Of a DNA stretch of 64,000 nucleotides, positions 47,501-55,378 are shown piece after piece. Below the pieces are notes generated by a model that had not been told where the DNA came from, searched no databases, and was given only the letters and a program-made list of their open reading frames with translations. Origin of the DNA: Comamonadaceae bacterium (GTDB lineage Bacteria; Pseudomonadota; Gammaproteobacteria; Burkholderiales; Burkholderiaceae_C). The stretch covers positions 30,974-94,973 of the forward strand of contig CANCER010000013.1 in the NCBI GenBank assembly GCA_947375135.1, given 5' to 3'. Both the position numbers and the translations under genes were made by a program. Within the stretch, counting starts at the first letter, position 1. Each line of letters begins with the position of its first letter.

Positions 47501-48220
47501 TGGAAGACGCCGTACCAGGCACCGGCCACACGCTGGGGCACCGAGCTGCACGACCGCTTCATGCTGCCCACCTTCATCAAGATGGACTTTGATGATGTGA
47601 TGACCGAGATGAATAGGGCAGGCTACGCCTTTGACGCCAGCTGGTTTGCGCCGCACTACGAGTTCCGCTTCCCGCTCTTGGGCACCGTGCAGAGCATGGG
47701 CATCGAGATGACGCTGCGCAATGCGCTGGAGCCCTGGCATGTGATGGGCGAAGAAGGCACGGCCGGCGGCAACGCGCGCTATGTCGACTCCTCTTTGGAG
47801 CGTGTGGAAGTGCGCGTCAGCGGCATGAACGAAAGCCGCTACGTGGTCACCTGCAACGGCCAGGCCCTGCCCATGCACAGCACCGGCACGGTCGGTGAGT
47901 TTGTGGCCGGTGTGCGCTACAAGGCCTGGAACCCGCCGAGCAGCCTGCACCCCAGCATCGGCCTGCACGCGCCTCTGACCTTTGACATCGTGGACACGTG
48001 GATGAAGAGTTCGGTGGGCGGCTGCCAGTACCACGTCACCCACCCGGGCGGCCTGGCCTACGAGAGCTTCCCGGTCAACTCCTTCGAAGCCGAAAGCCGC
48101 CGCCACTCGCGCTTTATCGCCATGGGCCACACCCCGGGTGAGATGGTGATTCCCCCGGCCACGATCAACGTAGCAGCTAGCAAGGAATTTCCGTTTACAC
48201 GGGATTTGCGCAGGAGTTAA
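44597..48220 (+). CDS. Transglutaminase-like / DUF2126 two-domain protein
   Basis: A 1207-residue cytoplasmic-looking protein. Start MSIHAALNHVTHYSY is the family N-terminus. The transglutaminase-like domain (about 1-300) has a full triad: Cys180 in GSGSCRDSAWLLVQLLRNCG, His229 in DLHAWCEVY and Asp245 in VGLDATSGLL. The long DUF2126 part (about 315-1205) contains MGGEPTFVGVDDREAAEWN and DYPYLIELDPTAPRGTLP, and near the end VNSFEAESRRHSRF. In between, about residues 580-680 are alanine/serine-rich low complexity. Together with the alpha-E and ATP-grasp proteins it forms the predicted peptide-ligation set. A frequent companion, a proteasome-like protease, is not in the window. Confidence 0.9.
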   Translation: MSIHAALNHVTHYSYDRLVALGPQVIRLRPAPHCRSKVISYSLKVEPEVHFLNWQQDPFANYQARLVFPEKTREFKVTVGLVVEMAVYNPFDFFLEPEAEEFPFVYADALKEELMPYLLADPMTPLVAEYLKKIDYTKRRSVIFLVDLNQMVHKDVNYTIRMEPGVQTPEETLTKGSGSCRDSAWLLVQLLRNCGLAARFVSGYLIQLKPDVKSLDGPSGTEVDFTDLHAWCEVYLPGAGWVGLDATSGLLAGEGHIPLACTPQPSGAAPIEGGVDKSEVEFAHLMEVTRLYESPRVTKPYTSEQWSEVMALGDKVDAELTAGDVRLTMGGEPTFVGVDDREAAEWNTEALGPTKRGFATALVHKLRDEYGQGGFLHFGQGKWYPGEQLPRWALNIYWRADKQAVWSNPALFTDERDPTHYTSEDAGNFIRTLSSKLGVTDKYVTPAYEDSWYYLWRERRLPVNVDPFNSRLDDEMERSRLRRVFEQKLDTVIGYVLPVKPAVGARLTGPEWTTGPWFFRDERMYLMPGDSPMGLRLPLDSLPWVSEGDYPYLIELDPTAPRGTLPAHANFAARYAPGMSAGTPFASVGTDATAMAAAAGSASAGLVGSNAANNGKAASTTRRAADAPYLAGPGAASEAARRLQQNRASAATSTVSANAQATAQPEPEDFTRQPARQESAHWVTRTALCVEVRDPRRANGPKAEAIGSKSGVLYIFMPPLELLEDYLDLLAAIEATAEELKVKIVLEGYPPPRDPRLKLLQVTPDPGVIEVNIHPVNNWKELVRNTEFLYNAAFESRLSAEKFMTDGRHTGTGGGNHFVMGGATPSDSPFLRKPELLASLLLFWHNHPSLSYLFSGMFVGPTSQAPRVDEARNDQLYELEIAIEQIYKNRELHGQSMPPWLVDRTLRNILIDATGNTHRSEFSIDKMYSPDSSTGRLGLLELRAFEMPPHPHMSSVQQLLLRALVARFWKTPYQAPATRWGTELHDRFMLPTFIKMDFDDVMTEMNRAGYAFDASWFAPHYEFRFPLLGTVQSMGIEMTLRNALEPWHVMGEEGTAGGNARYVDSSLERVEVRVSGMNESRYVVTCNGQALPMHSTGTVGEFVAGVRYKAWNPPSSLHPSIGLHAPLTFDIVDTWMKSSVGGCQYHVTHPGGLAYESFPVNSFEAESRRHSRFIAMGHTPGEMVIPPATINVAASKEFPFTRDLRRS

Positions 48221-48307
48221 GGCACCGCGTGTCGGCGCCGGGCGCCTGAGGAGGGGCGCGGCTGAAGCACCGGGTAGGCGGGAGACAGCCCCCTCCTTCC
48301 CGTGTGC
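48221..48307. other. Intergenic region after DUF2126 gene
   Basis: About 87 bases. GGAGGGGC and GCCCCCTCC could form an imperfect stem but no T run follows. It is otherwise featureless. Confidence 0.3.
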
Positions 48308-48848
48308 TCACGCGTGACCCACCCGCTCACTGCCTGGGGTCAAATGATATTTTTCGATGCCCCACTCGGCGCGCTTCAATAGTCCATGCCCAGCAAGGGC
48401 TCCGTTCACTGCAATCTCGCCGTCATTGGTGCGCAGGTTGCCGCGAACCTGGAACGCCTCCCGATTGTTGCGGGATGCAAGATGCCAAGTGCCGTAAGCG
48501 TCATCGCCTTGGCGAATCAAAATGCAGTTGTGGCGGGCCAGGTCGTTGGGCATTTTGGGTGTTCCATGGCTCTTTAAATACAAGAGGCGCAACACAAGTC
48601 GAAGGCCTCGTCGGTAACGGGTAGCGGATGAACCGTTAACGGCAGCTGCACTTGCACACCCGGATAGAGCTTGGCGTACTTTGACATTAACGGAGCAATG
48701 TGGTTGCGTCCAAAGCCCAATGTGGCGTTGACGCGCAAGAGCCCCTTCGGCGCATCGGTGGATTGTGTCGACTGGCGTTCCAGCATGAAGGCGGTGGTCT
48801 CGGGCAGCTGCGCGCTGGCCACCAACAGGCAAGTGGCCTGCTTCCAGC
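48308..48848 (-). pseudogene. LysR-family regulator remnant
   Basis: Two frames on the minus strand give pieces of a LysR effector-binding domain: ASAQLPETTAFMLERQ then GLLRVNATLGFGRNHIAPLM and VTDEAFDLC (48574-48840), then after a frame change YLKSHGTPKMPNDLARHNC, NDGEIAVNGALAGHGLLKRAEWG. The DNA-binding N-terminus is missing. Between AFDLC and CAS/YLKSHG about 22 codons are lost, and a further few bases are deleted causing the frameshift. It is therefore dead. It probably once controlled the divergent class II aldolase gene whose remnant begins at the same point. Confidence 0.82.
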
Positions 48849-49154
48849 AAGCGCGAGGAGATTTGCCGCGGAGGCAAAAGCCTGTTTGATCGGGGCTACG
48901 TGCATGCCACGGCAGGCCACATCAGCGTGCGGCTGGACGATGGATTTCTGATCACACCGACCGGTGGCGGCAAGGCCAGCAAGACCATCGCACTGCACGC
49001 ACAGATTTACAAGGCAGCGGCGGCCTATGGCGCAGAGGCACGTTGCGTTATCCACACGCACAGTACACATTGCGTGTCGCTGACACTGACACTGAGCCTG
49101 CCCTACCAGCATATGCTGCCGATGCGATACACCGATATGGCCAGGCAGGTTTGA
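48846..49154 (+). pseudogene. OtnC-like class II aldolase remnant (3-oxo-tetronate 4-phosphate decarboxylase)
   Basis: The frame reads REEICRGGKSLFDRGYVHAT, AGHISVRLDDGFLITPT, then SKTIALHAQIYK and CVIHTHSTHCVSL. These are the start and zinc-histidine region of the OtnC/class II aldolase family. There is no start codon, about 25 codons between ITPT and SKTIALH are missing, and the C-terminal half is absent. Its 5' break coincides with that of the LysR remnant, so one deletion probably removed both gene starts. Confidence 0.8.
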
Positions 49155-49267
49155 CGATCCGGGCCGCCATGCTTTCACGCTTGGGGCCCAGCAGGACTGA
49201 ATGTCTCCATGGTGGACGGATTAACAAATTGACAAATCAATGAATTGCGCCAGACCTTTGGCGCAAA
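49155..49267. other. Spacer between aldolase remnant and OtnI-like gene
   Basis: About 113 bases, probably part of the decayed aldolase gene and the leader of the next gene. Nothing else is recognised. Confidence 0.3.
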
Positions 49268-50077
49268 ATGCAAACCAACATGCTCCAATTTGCTGCCAAC
49301 CTGTCCATGCTCTACCAGGAGTTCGAATTTCAGGACCGCTTCAAAGCCGCCGCTGACGATGGCTTTACGGCCGTCGAATACCTGTTCCCCTATGACTTCA
49401 CGGCGCAAGACATTGCGCAAAGACTTCACGCAAACGGGCTTGCGCAGGTGCTGTTCAACGCGCCCCCCGGAGACTGGGCCGCAGGCGAACGCGGACTCGC
49501 CTGCTTGCCGGACCGTGAGGATGAATTTCGCCAAAGCATAGAGCGCGCGCTGGAATATGCGGCCGCGCTCCACTGCCCGCGTATCCACGTGATGGCCGGC
49601 CTGCAGCCGCAGGCGCACGGCAGAGCCGAGCTGATGGCGCTGTATATCCGCCGTATGGCCTGGGCCGCCGGTCGCGCAGCACTACAGGGCGTGGATGTTC
49701 TGATGGAGCCCATCAATACGCGAGACATTCCCGGCTTCTTCCTGAATCGGCAGGACGAGGCGCATGCCGTGGTGGCTGCCGTGGGCGCACCGAATCTCAA
49801 AGTGCAGATGGACCTCTACCACTGCCAGATCGTCGAAGGCGATGTGGCCATGAAGATACGCCACTACCTGCCAAGCGGAAACGTAGGGCACATCCAGATT
49901 GCCGGGGTGCCCGCGCGCAATGAACCCGATACCGGTGAGCTGAACTATCCCTATCTCTTCCAGGTTCTGGAGGAGCTGGGTTACAGCGGATGGATCGGTT
50001 GTGAATACCGTCCTCTCAAGGGTGCGGTGCCTGATGGCACACGCAGCGGACTGCAGTGGTTTAAGAGCTTGCTCTGA
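49268..50077 (+). CDS. otnI: 2-oxo-tetronate isomerase / hydroxypyruvate isomerase family (OtnI-like)
   Basis: TIM-barrel sugar isomerase, 269 residues (possibly 265 if the ATG at 49280 is used). The family start is [21 protein letters not shown]. Metal-binding residues are in [15 protein letters not shown] (Glu), [14 protein letters not shown] (Asp, His), [17 protein letters not shown] and IGCEYRPL (Glu). It looks intact and functional although the neighbouring OtnC and regulator are broken. In the known pathway OtnI works with OtnK and OtnC on D-threonate or erythronate; OtnK is not in the window. Confidence 0.87.
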   Translation: MQTNMLQFAANLSMLYQEFEFQDRFKAAADDGFTAVEYLFPYDFTAQDIAQRLHANGLAQVLFNAPPGDWAAGERGLACLPDREDEFRQSIERALEYAAALHCPRIHVMAGLQPQAHGRAELMALYIRRMAWAAGRAALQGVDVLMEPINTRDIPGFFLNRQDEAHAVVAAVGAPNLKVQMDLYHCQIVEGDVAMKIRHYLPSGNVGHIQIAGVPARNEPDTGELNYPYLFQVLEELGYSGWIGCEYRPLKGAVPDGTRSGLQWFKSLL

Positions 50078-50086
50078 AAGGGTGGC

Positions 50087-50986
50087 ATGTCCATGACACA
50101 TCCCGCATTGGTTCCCGGTTCTGTCGCCGTCATCACAGGTGGCGCTTCAGGCATTGGTCTGGCAGCGGCCAAGCGCTTTGCTGCAACAGGCATGTGCGTC
50201 TGCATTGCGGACATGGGCGCAGGACGCATGGATAAGGCACTGCGGGACATCGCAGAGGTGACCGACTCTGGTGCTGACCGGGTGCTCGGTATGGAGACAG
50301 ACGTGAGCAGACCGGAGGACCTGGCCCGCTTGCACCAAGGGGTGCGCAGCCGGTGGGGTCGTGTCGACGTGTTGATGAACAACGCAGGCATACAACCCGG
50401 CAGTTCCCTCTTCGACCAGCAAGGCACTTGGGACCGTGTGCTGGCGGTCAACCTGGGCGGTGCGGTGCAGGGAACGCGGGAGTTTGTGCCGGCGATGCTG
50501 GCAGCCGGCAAGCCGGGCCTGGTGATCAACACCGGATCCAAACAAGGCATCACGACACCGCCCGGCGACCCGGCATACAACGTATCCAAAGCCGGTCTCA
50601 AAGTGTTCACCGAAGCGCTGCAACATGAGTTGCGCAATACACCCGGCTGTCAGGTCACAGCGCACCTGCTGATTCCCGGCTTCGTATTCACGGAGCTGAC
50701 CGCACAAGGGCGTTCCGAAAAACCACCCGCCGCATGGACCCCTGAACAAACCGTGGACTTCATGCTGGAACGCCTGAACGCGGGCGACTTCTACATCCTG
50801 TGTCCTGATAACGACGTTCCCCGTGCACTGGATGAGCGCCGAATTCTGTGGGCTGCAGCGGACCTGGTGGAGAACCGCCCGCCCCTTTCACGCTGGCATC
50901 CGGATTACGCACCGGCCTTCGCACAGTTTGCACCGGGTGGCCTGATGGGCCATGGCATCGCAACGAACCGGGTTGAAAAGGGATAG
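50087..50986 (+). CDS. Short-chain dehydrogenase/reductase
   Basis: NAD(P)-dependent oxidoreductase of 299 residues. The nucleotide-binding loop is ITGGASGIG, NNAGI follows, and the catalytic serine-tyrosine-lysine is in GSKQGITTPPGDPAYNVSKAGL. It starts 9 bases after the OtnI-like gene, so the two are likely co-transcribed and may act on the same sugar-acid route; the substrate is not decidable. The stop overlaps a small palindrome. Confidence 0.88.
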   Translation: MSMTHPALVPGSVAVITGGASGIGLAAAKRFAATGMCVCIADMGAGRMDKALRDIAEVTDSGADRVLGMETDVSRPEDLARLHQGVRSRWGRVDVLMNNAGIQPGSSLFDQQGTWDRVLAVNLGGAVQGTREFVPAMLAAGKPGLVINTGSKQGITTPPGDPAYNVSKAGLKVFTEALQHELRNTPGCQVTAHLLIPGFVFTELTAQGRSEKPPAAWTPEQTVDFMLERLNAGDFYILCPDNDVPRALDERRILWAAADLVENRPPLSRWHPDYAPAFAQFAPGGLMGHGIATNRVEKG

Positions 50987-50997
50987 GGACTGTCCCT
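50985..50997. repeat. Short palindrome at the SDR stop codon
   Basis: AGGGAC, one base, GTCCCT, overlapping the stop codon. Cores of this kind recur in dispersed REP-like elements of other bacteria. Only one copy was noticed in this window. Confidence 0.3.
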
Positions 50998-51186
50998 TCA
51001 TCTGCGCAAGGTCGAGGTGGCAAGCCTGGCGTCGGTGTTGGCTGAATGGTCGCTCTGGCTTTCTTCCGGCGCTATGGCCTCGGTCAAGAGCGTTGTACGA
51101 CACAAGGAAACACCGGCGATGGTCCGATCGCAGAATCCCGACGCATTGCGCAAAACGCTCCTGCGCTTGCCCCGGACTGAGGCCGG
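50987..51186. other. Convergent intergenic region
   Basis: About 200 bases between the SDR gene and the CheB-CheR gene (opposite strand). A plus-strand open frame (ending LRKTLLRLPRTEAG) has no start and no family I recognise. It may be residue from the same rearrangement as the tetronate locus. No terminator is evident. Confidence 0.3.
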
Positions 51187-54144
51187 CTAGTCAGGCTTGC
51201 CATCCGGGCTGACCCGCTCCGTGGTGGCAACGGCGTAGACCTGACCGTCTTCGCGCAGCAACGCCGTGGCAATAATGGATACACGGACCACCGCACCCGA
51301 CTGGGTGAGGCGCTCGGTGAGGTAGGGTTCCAGGACTTTGGCATGGCTCAACTTGACCAGCTTGGCCCATTCGTCCGCACGCAAGGCCTCGGGAATACGC
51401 TCCCGCACGTTCATTTGCAGTGCCTGTGCCTCGCTCCACCCATACAGGCGCACCGCACCCGGGTTCCAGGCCATGGTGCGCCCCTCCAGGTCATGCAGGG
51501 TGATGGCGTCAGACGCGTCACGGACTACCACCGCCATGCGCTGCAAGGCACTCGTAACAGTGCGCAAGGATTCTTCGGAGTGCTTCAAGGTCGTAATGTC
51601 AACCAGCGACAGAACGGCCCCTTCGATCACGTTGTTCAGCGTGCGGTAGGGCTGGATGCGCAGGTTGTACCAGCGGTCGTTTTGGGCGCGCACCTCGGTC
51701 TCTTGGGGCGTTAGCGTATCCAACACGGTTTGCACATCCGCAACCAAGTTGGTGTAGCCCGGCAGATTGGCCGCAAAGTGCGCAACCGGCCGGCCAATAT
51801 CGGTGTCGATCAAGTGAATGATTTCCCCGATGACCGGGGTGAAGCGCATGATGCGAAGTTGTTGGTCTACAAACAAGGTGCCCACACCGGTGCCCGCCAG
51901 CAGGTTGTTCATATCGTCATTGGCGCGGGACAGATCGGCCACCTTCACTTCGAGCTCGGCATTCACAGTCGCCAGCTCTTCGTTGACGGATTGCAACTCT
52001 TCTGTGGAGGTCTGCAACTCTTCGTTGCTGGATTGCAGTTCCTCGTTGACGGCCTGCATTTCCTCGGTCGACTCATTGAGTTCCGCGGTGGAGCTTTCCA
52101 CCAATTCCTGGGCACTTTGCAGGCACTCGTCCTTGGCACGCAGCTCTTTTAGGAGCGACTGAATTCGGTCCTCAGCGTCCAGCACAGGGGTGCCTTGCGA
52201 CCGCTCCGCGGTGCTGCTTGGTTGTGCAGGCACATCGGAGGCATCTTCCAGCATCACCAAATACAAAGGATTGTCATGCCGCGCATTGACGCTCCGAACC
52301 ACCGGATGGACGCCCAGATTGACGCGGGTAAAGTGACCATTACACAGGACATGGAGGTTGCTTGCGTTTGCTGTGCGCAGCGTACTGACCGCCTGTTGCA
52401 GTGCGCCACTGAGGCCGGCACGCAGGCCCTCGCGCGCCATTTTCAGTATGTTTTGAACGCCCACTTCGCCCGGGCTGGGTTCCAGGTAAGTGCCTGTGCG
52501 GCCGTGCAGATACAAAAGATCGCCCTGGGCGTTGACCAGGGCGCAGGCAGGGGCGAGTTGCCGCAATATGGCCTGCTCGGTGAGTTCGCGCAGTGGCAGC
52601 TTCTTGGAAAGTGAAGACCCGTGCGCTGCTTCGTTGGGGAGCGGTGTATTCATGGTGTTATGGACCGGCTTGAAAAAAGTTCCTATGTCGGCGCGGCGCA
52701 CGTCTTCCAGACCCTCCCGGCGTGTGTAAACCTTGGCTTTTTGGTCCAGCACGGCAAACAGGGAATCGAATTCCCCGATGCCTTCAGAGCTTCCCAGAAA
52801 CAGCATGCCGCCAGGTTTCAATGCGTAGTGAAACAGTGGCATGAGTCGCTTTTGCAAATCCGCGCCAAGGTAAATCAGCAGGTTGCGGCAGCTGATAAGG
52901 TCGAGCTTGGAAAAGGGTGGATCGCGGATCAGGTCCTGCTCGGAGAACACCAGCAAGTCACGGATACGCTTGTGAATGCGGTAGGTTTGACCACCGGACT
53001 CCAGTACAAAAAAGCGCGCCAGGCGTTCGGCACTGACATCTACGGCGATGCTGGCTGGATACTGGCCGGCACGGGCGGTCGCAATGGCGCTCCTGTCAAT
53101 ATCGGTTGCAAACACCTGCAGGATGTGGTTTTGCTTGAGCGCCTCCATGCGTTCGACCAGCAGTATGGCCAGAGAGTAAGCCTCCTCCCCTGTGGAGCAG
53201 CCCGCCGACCAGACCCGTACCGGCGCTCCCGCCGGTTTGCCCGCAAACAGGTTGGGAATGACCTGCTCTTCGAGCACCTGAAAGGCCTTGGTGTCACGGA
53301 AGAAATTGGTGACTCCAATCAGCAAGTCGCGAAACAGTGCCTGGACTTCCGTCGGGTTCTGCTGCAAGTAGGCCACATAGGTGTCAAAGTTTTCGATTTG
53401 AAGCACCACCATGCGCCGGTCAATGCGGCGGTGGATGATGCTAGGCTTGTACTGCGAAAAGTCATGCGCCATCTGGGCCCGCAACAACATGAACACCCTG
53501 TTGAGGGCAGCCTCTGTTTTGGGGGTTGGCAGCCCCGCTGTGCGCGGCCTGTCGCGACCGCCACGGGCCACATAGGCCATGAGTTGCAAGGGCATTTCGT
53601 TCGGCGGCATTTGGTAGTCCACCAGGCCAGTGGCAATGGCGCTACTCGGCATGCCGTCAAACTCACAGGAGACGGTGCTTTGTGCCATCACCATTCCACC
53701 GGCATCCCTGATGGCGCGCACACCCAGGGTGCCATCACTGCCGGTGCCCGATAAAACGATGGCAATCGCACGCTCGCGCTGGCCTGCAGCCAACGACGCG
53801 AAGAAGTAATCAATCGGCCACCGTGGATCGCGCGAGGCATCCGGCTCCAGCAAGTGCAGCGAGCCATTCTGGAAAGCCATGTAGTGGTTGGGCGGAATAA
53901 CGTACGTGCAGTTTGCCTGCACCTTCATGCCATCCTCGACTTCGAACACCTGCATGCGGGTGTAGCGACGAATCAGGTCACTGAGAATGCTTTTGCGGTC
54001 GGGTGCGAGGTGTTGCACCAGCACAAAGGCCATACCCGGATCGCGATCGACGGGCATGGCGGAAAAAAAGGCTTCAAACGCGGCCAGACCGCCCGCAGAC
54101 GCGCCTATACCGACAATGGGGAATGGGCTTGGGTGGCCGCTCAC
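51187..54144 (-). CDS. CheB-CheR-PAS hybrid chemotaxis-type protein
   Basis: A 985-residue fusion. Residues 1 to about 190 are a CheB methylesterase (GIGASAGG with Ser16, VQHLAPDRKS, GVRAIRDAGG). About 215-470 are a CheR methyltransferase (FRDTKAFQVLEEQV, WSAGCSTGEEAYSLAIL, DLISCRNLLIYL). About 530-650 is a PAS-like region. About 655-745 is a coiled coil rich in NEELQ repeats (SSNEELQTSTEELQSVNEEL). Two PAS domains follow to the C-terminus (SPDGKPD). Many relatives continue into a histidine kinase or GGDEF; this one ends with no output domain. No receptor, CheA or CheW is nearby. The GTG start overlaps the YihY stop by four bases. Confidence 0.9.
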   Translation of the reverse strand: MSGHPSPFPIVGIGASAGGLAAFEAFFSAMPVDRDPGMAFVLVQHLAPDRKSILSDLIRRYTRMQVFEVEDGMKVQANCTYVIPPNHYMAFQNGSLHLLEPDASRDPRWPIDYFFASLAAGQRERAIAIVLSGTGSDGTLGVRAIRDAGGMVMAQSTVSCEFDGMPSSAIATGLVDYQMPPNEMPLQLMAYVARGGRDRPRTAGLPTPKTEAALNRVFMLLRAQMAHDFSQYKPSIIHRRIDRRMVVLQIENFDTYVAYLQQNPTEVQALFRDLLIGVTNFFRDTKAFQVLEEQVIPNLFAGKPAGAPVRVWSAGCSTGEEAYSLAILLVERMEALKQNHILQVFATDIDRSAIATARAGQYPASIAVDVSAERLARFFVLESGGQTYRIHKRIRDLLVFSEQDLIRDPPFSKLDLISCRNLLIYLGADLQKRLMPLFHYALKPGGMLFLGSSEGIGEFDSLFAVLDQKAKVYTRREGLEDVRRADIGTFFKPVHNTMNTPLPNEAAHGSSLSKKLPLRELTEQAILRQLAPACALVNAQGDLLYLHGRTGTYLEPSPGEVGVQNILKMAREGLRAGLSGALQQAVSTLRTANASNLHVLCNGHFTRVNLGVHPVVRSVNARHDNPLYLVMLEDASDVPAQPSSTAERSQGTPVLDAEDRIQSLLKELRAKDECLQSAQELVESSTAELNESTEEMQAVNEELQSSNEELQTSTEELQSVNEELATVNAELEVKVADLSRANDDMNNLLAGTGVGTLFVDQQLRIMRFTPVIGEIIHLIDTDIGRPVAHFAANLPGYTNLVADVQTVLDTLTPQETEVRAQNDRWYNLRIQPYRTLNNVIEGAVLSLVDITTLKHSEESLRTVTSALQRMAVVVRDASDAITLHDLEGRTMAWNPGAVRLYGWSEAQALQMNVRERIPEALRADEWAKLVKLSHAKVLEPYLTERLTQSGAVVRVSIIATALLREDGQVYAVATTERVSPDGKPD

Positions 54145-55358
54145 AGCACGGCACGCAAGGTGATAGTGGGCCAGTGTGCCTGGCTCCAGAGTTTCTCGGT
54201 GGCGGCGCTGCGCGGAAGCAACAGGCTGTGCATCAGGGGCGCCAGCGTCACGCGGTCCGGTTGGACCAGCAGGATGAAACGGGCCTCGGCGCCGTAGACG
54301 TCGGCCTCGTTGAGTTGGCCGATCCAGTCCAGCGCGATGAGGGCTTCCACCACGGTTTCCATGCGCTGGGTGTCAGCTGACAGCGTGGTGCAGAGCTGGG
54401 CCATGGTTCTGCCTTTTTCCGGCGTAGCAGCAGCCAGGTCCAGCGCGCGCAGCACCTCCAGGGCCAACTGGAATTGCCAACCCACGCCACTGCGCCGGCG
54501 CGGGATGCCGGCAATCAGGCTGGGCACATAGGCCGTGAGTGCGGCGCCCAGCAGCACGATGACCCAGGCCATGTAAATCCAGACCAGCAAAATCGGCAAG
54601 GTGGCAAAGGCGCCATACACGGCCGAGTAGGTCGGCACCTGGCTCAGGTACAGGGCCAGCAGTTTCTTGGCCACCTCCATGCAGGAAGAGACGAACAGCC
54701 CGCCCATCCAGGCATGGCCCCAGCGCACAAAGGTGTTGGGCACATAGTGGAACATGGCGGCCATACCGCCGGCCACCAGCAAAAACTGCAACAGGTCCAG
54801 CAGGAAGCCAACGCCACCGGGGATGGTGCCTACCAGCCCCTTGGAGGCCGACAGCGCATAGGACGTCATGCTCAGGGATGCACCCAGCAGCACGGGCCCC
54901 AGCGTGATAGCTGCCCAGTAGATCAGCACCCGCTGACCAAAGGGCCGCCGCGCACGTACCCGCCAGATGCTGTTGAGCGTGCGGTCTATGGTGAAGATCA
55001 GCGCCAGGGCACTGGCCAGCAACACCGCCAGACCGGCCACACCGAGTTTGCTGGCTTTGCCGGCGAACTGGTTCAGATACCCCAGCACCTGGCGCGCGAT
55101 GTAATCGGGCACCAGGCTTTCCACCAGCCACTTTTGCAGCACGTCCTGGAACTTGGCAAACATGGGGAAGGCGGTAAAAACCGCCAGCACCACGGCAATC
55201 AGCGGCACCAGGGCAATGGTGGTGGTGAAGGTCAGGCTGCTGGCGGTGAGGCCCAGACGGTCCTCACGAAAGCGCTCACGCAAGGTATGGGCGGCCTCCA
55301 GCCAGCGCACGCTGGCGGCATCGGCAAGCCATATTTTGAAGCGGTCAATCGATCTCAT
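54141..55358 (-). CDS. YihY/virulence factor BrkB family inner-membrane protein
   Basis: A 405-residue integral membrane protein with about six hydrophobic segments between residues 35 and 285. Typical parts are LGLTASSLTFTTTIALVPLIAVVLAVF, RTLNSIWRVRARRPFGQRVLIYW, YVPNTFVRWGHAWMGGLF and YSAVYGAFATLPILLVWIYMAW. A cytoplasmic C-terminal domain of about 115 residues follows. Function in the family is not settled. Divergent from the DUF2069 gene, with only 20 bases between starts. Confidence 0.9.
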   Translation of the reverse strand: MRSIDRFKIWLADAASVRWLEAAHTLRERFREDRLGLTASSLTFTTTIALVPLIAVVLAVFTAFPMFAKFQDVLQKWLVESLVPDYIARQVLGYLNQFAGKASKLGVAGLAVLLASALALIFTIDRTLNSIWRVRARRPFGQRVLIYWAAITLGPVLLGASLSMTSYALSASKGLVGTIPGGVGFLLDLLQFLLVAGGMAAMFHYVPNTFVRWGHAWMGGLFVSSCMEVAKKLLALYLSQVPTYSAVYGAFATLPILLVWIYMAWVIVLLGAALTAYVPSLIAGIPRRRSGVGWQFQLALEVLRALDLAAATPEKGRTMAQLCTTLSADTQRMETVVEALIALDWIGQLNEADVYGAEARFILLVQPDRVTLAPLMHSLLLPRSAATEKLWSQAHWPTITLRAVL

Positions 55359-55378
55359 GCCGCTATGATGCCACTGAC

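Noticed and set aside
48687..49178. Minus-strand 163-codon open frame over the aldolase remnant as a hypothetical gene
   Set aside because: It runs antisense to the OtnC remnant and out of frame with the LysR fragments; no family resemblance.
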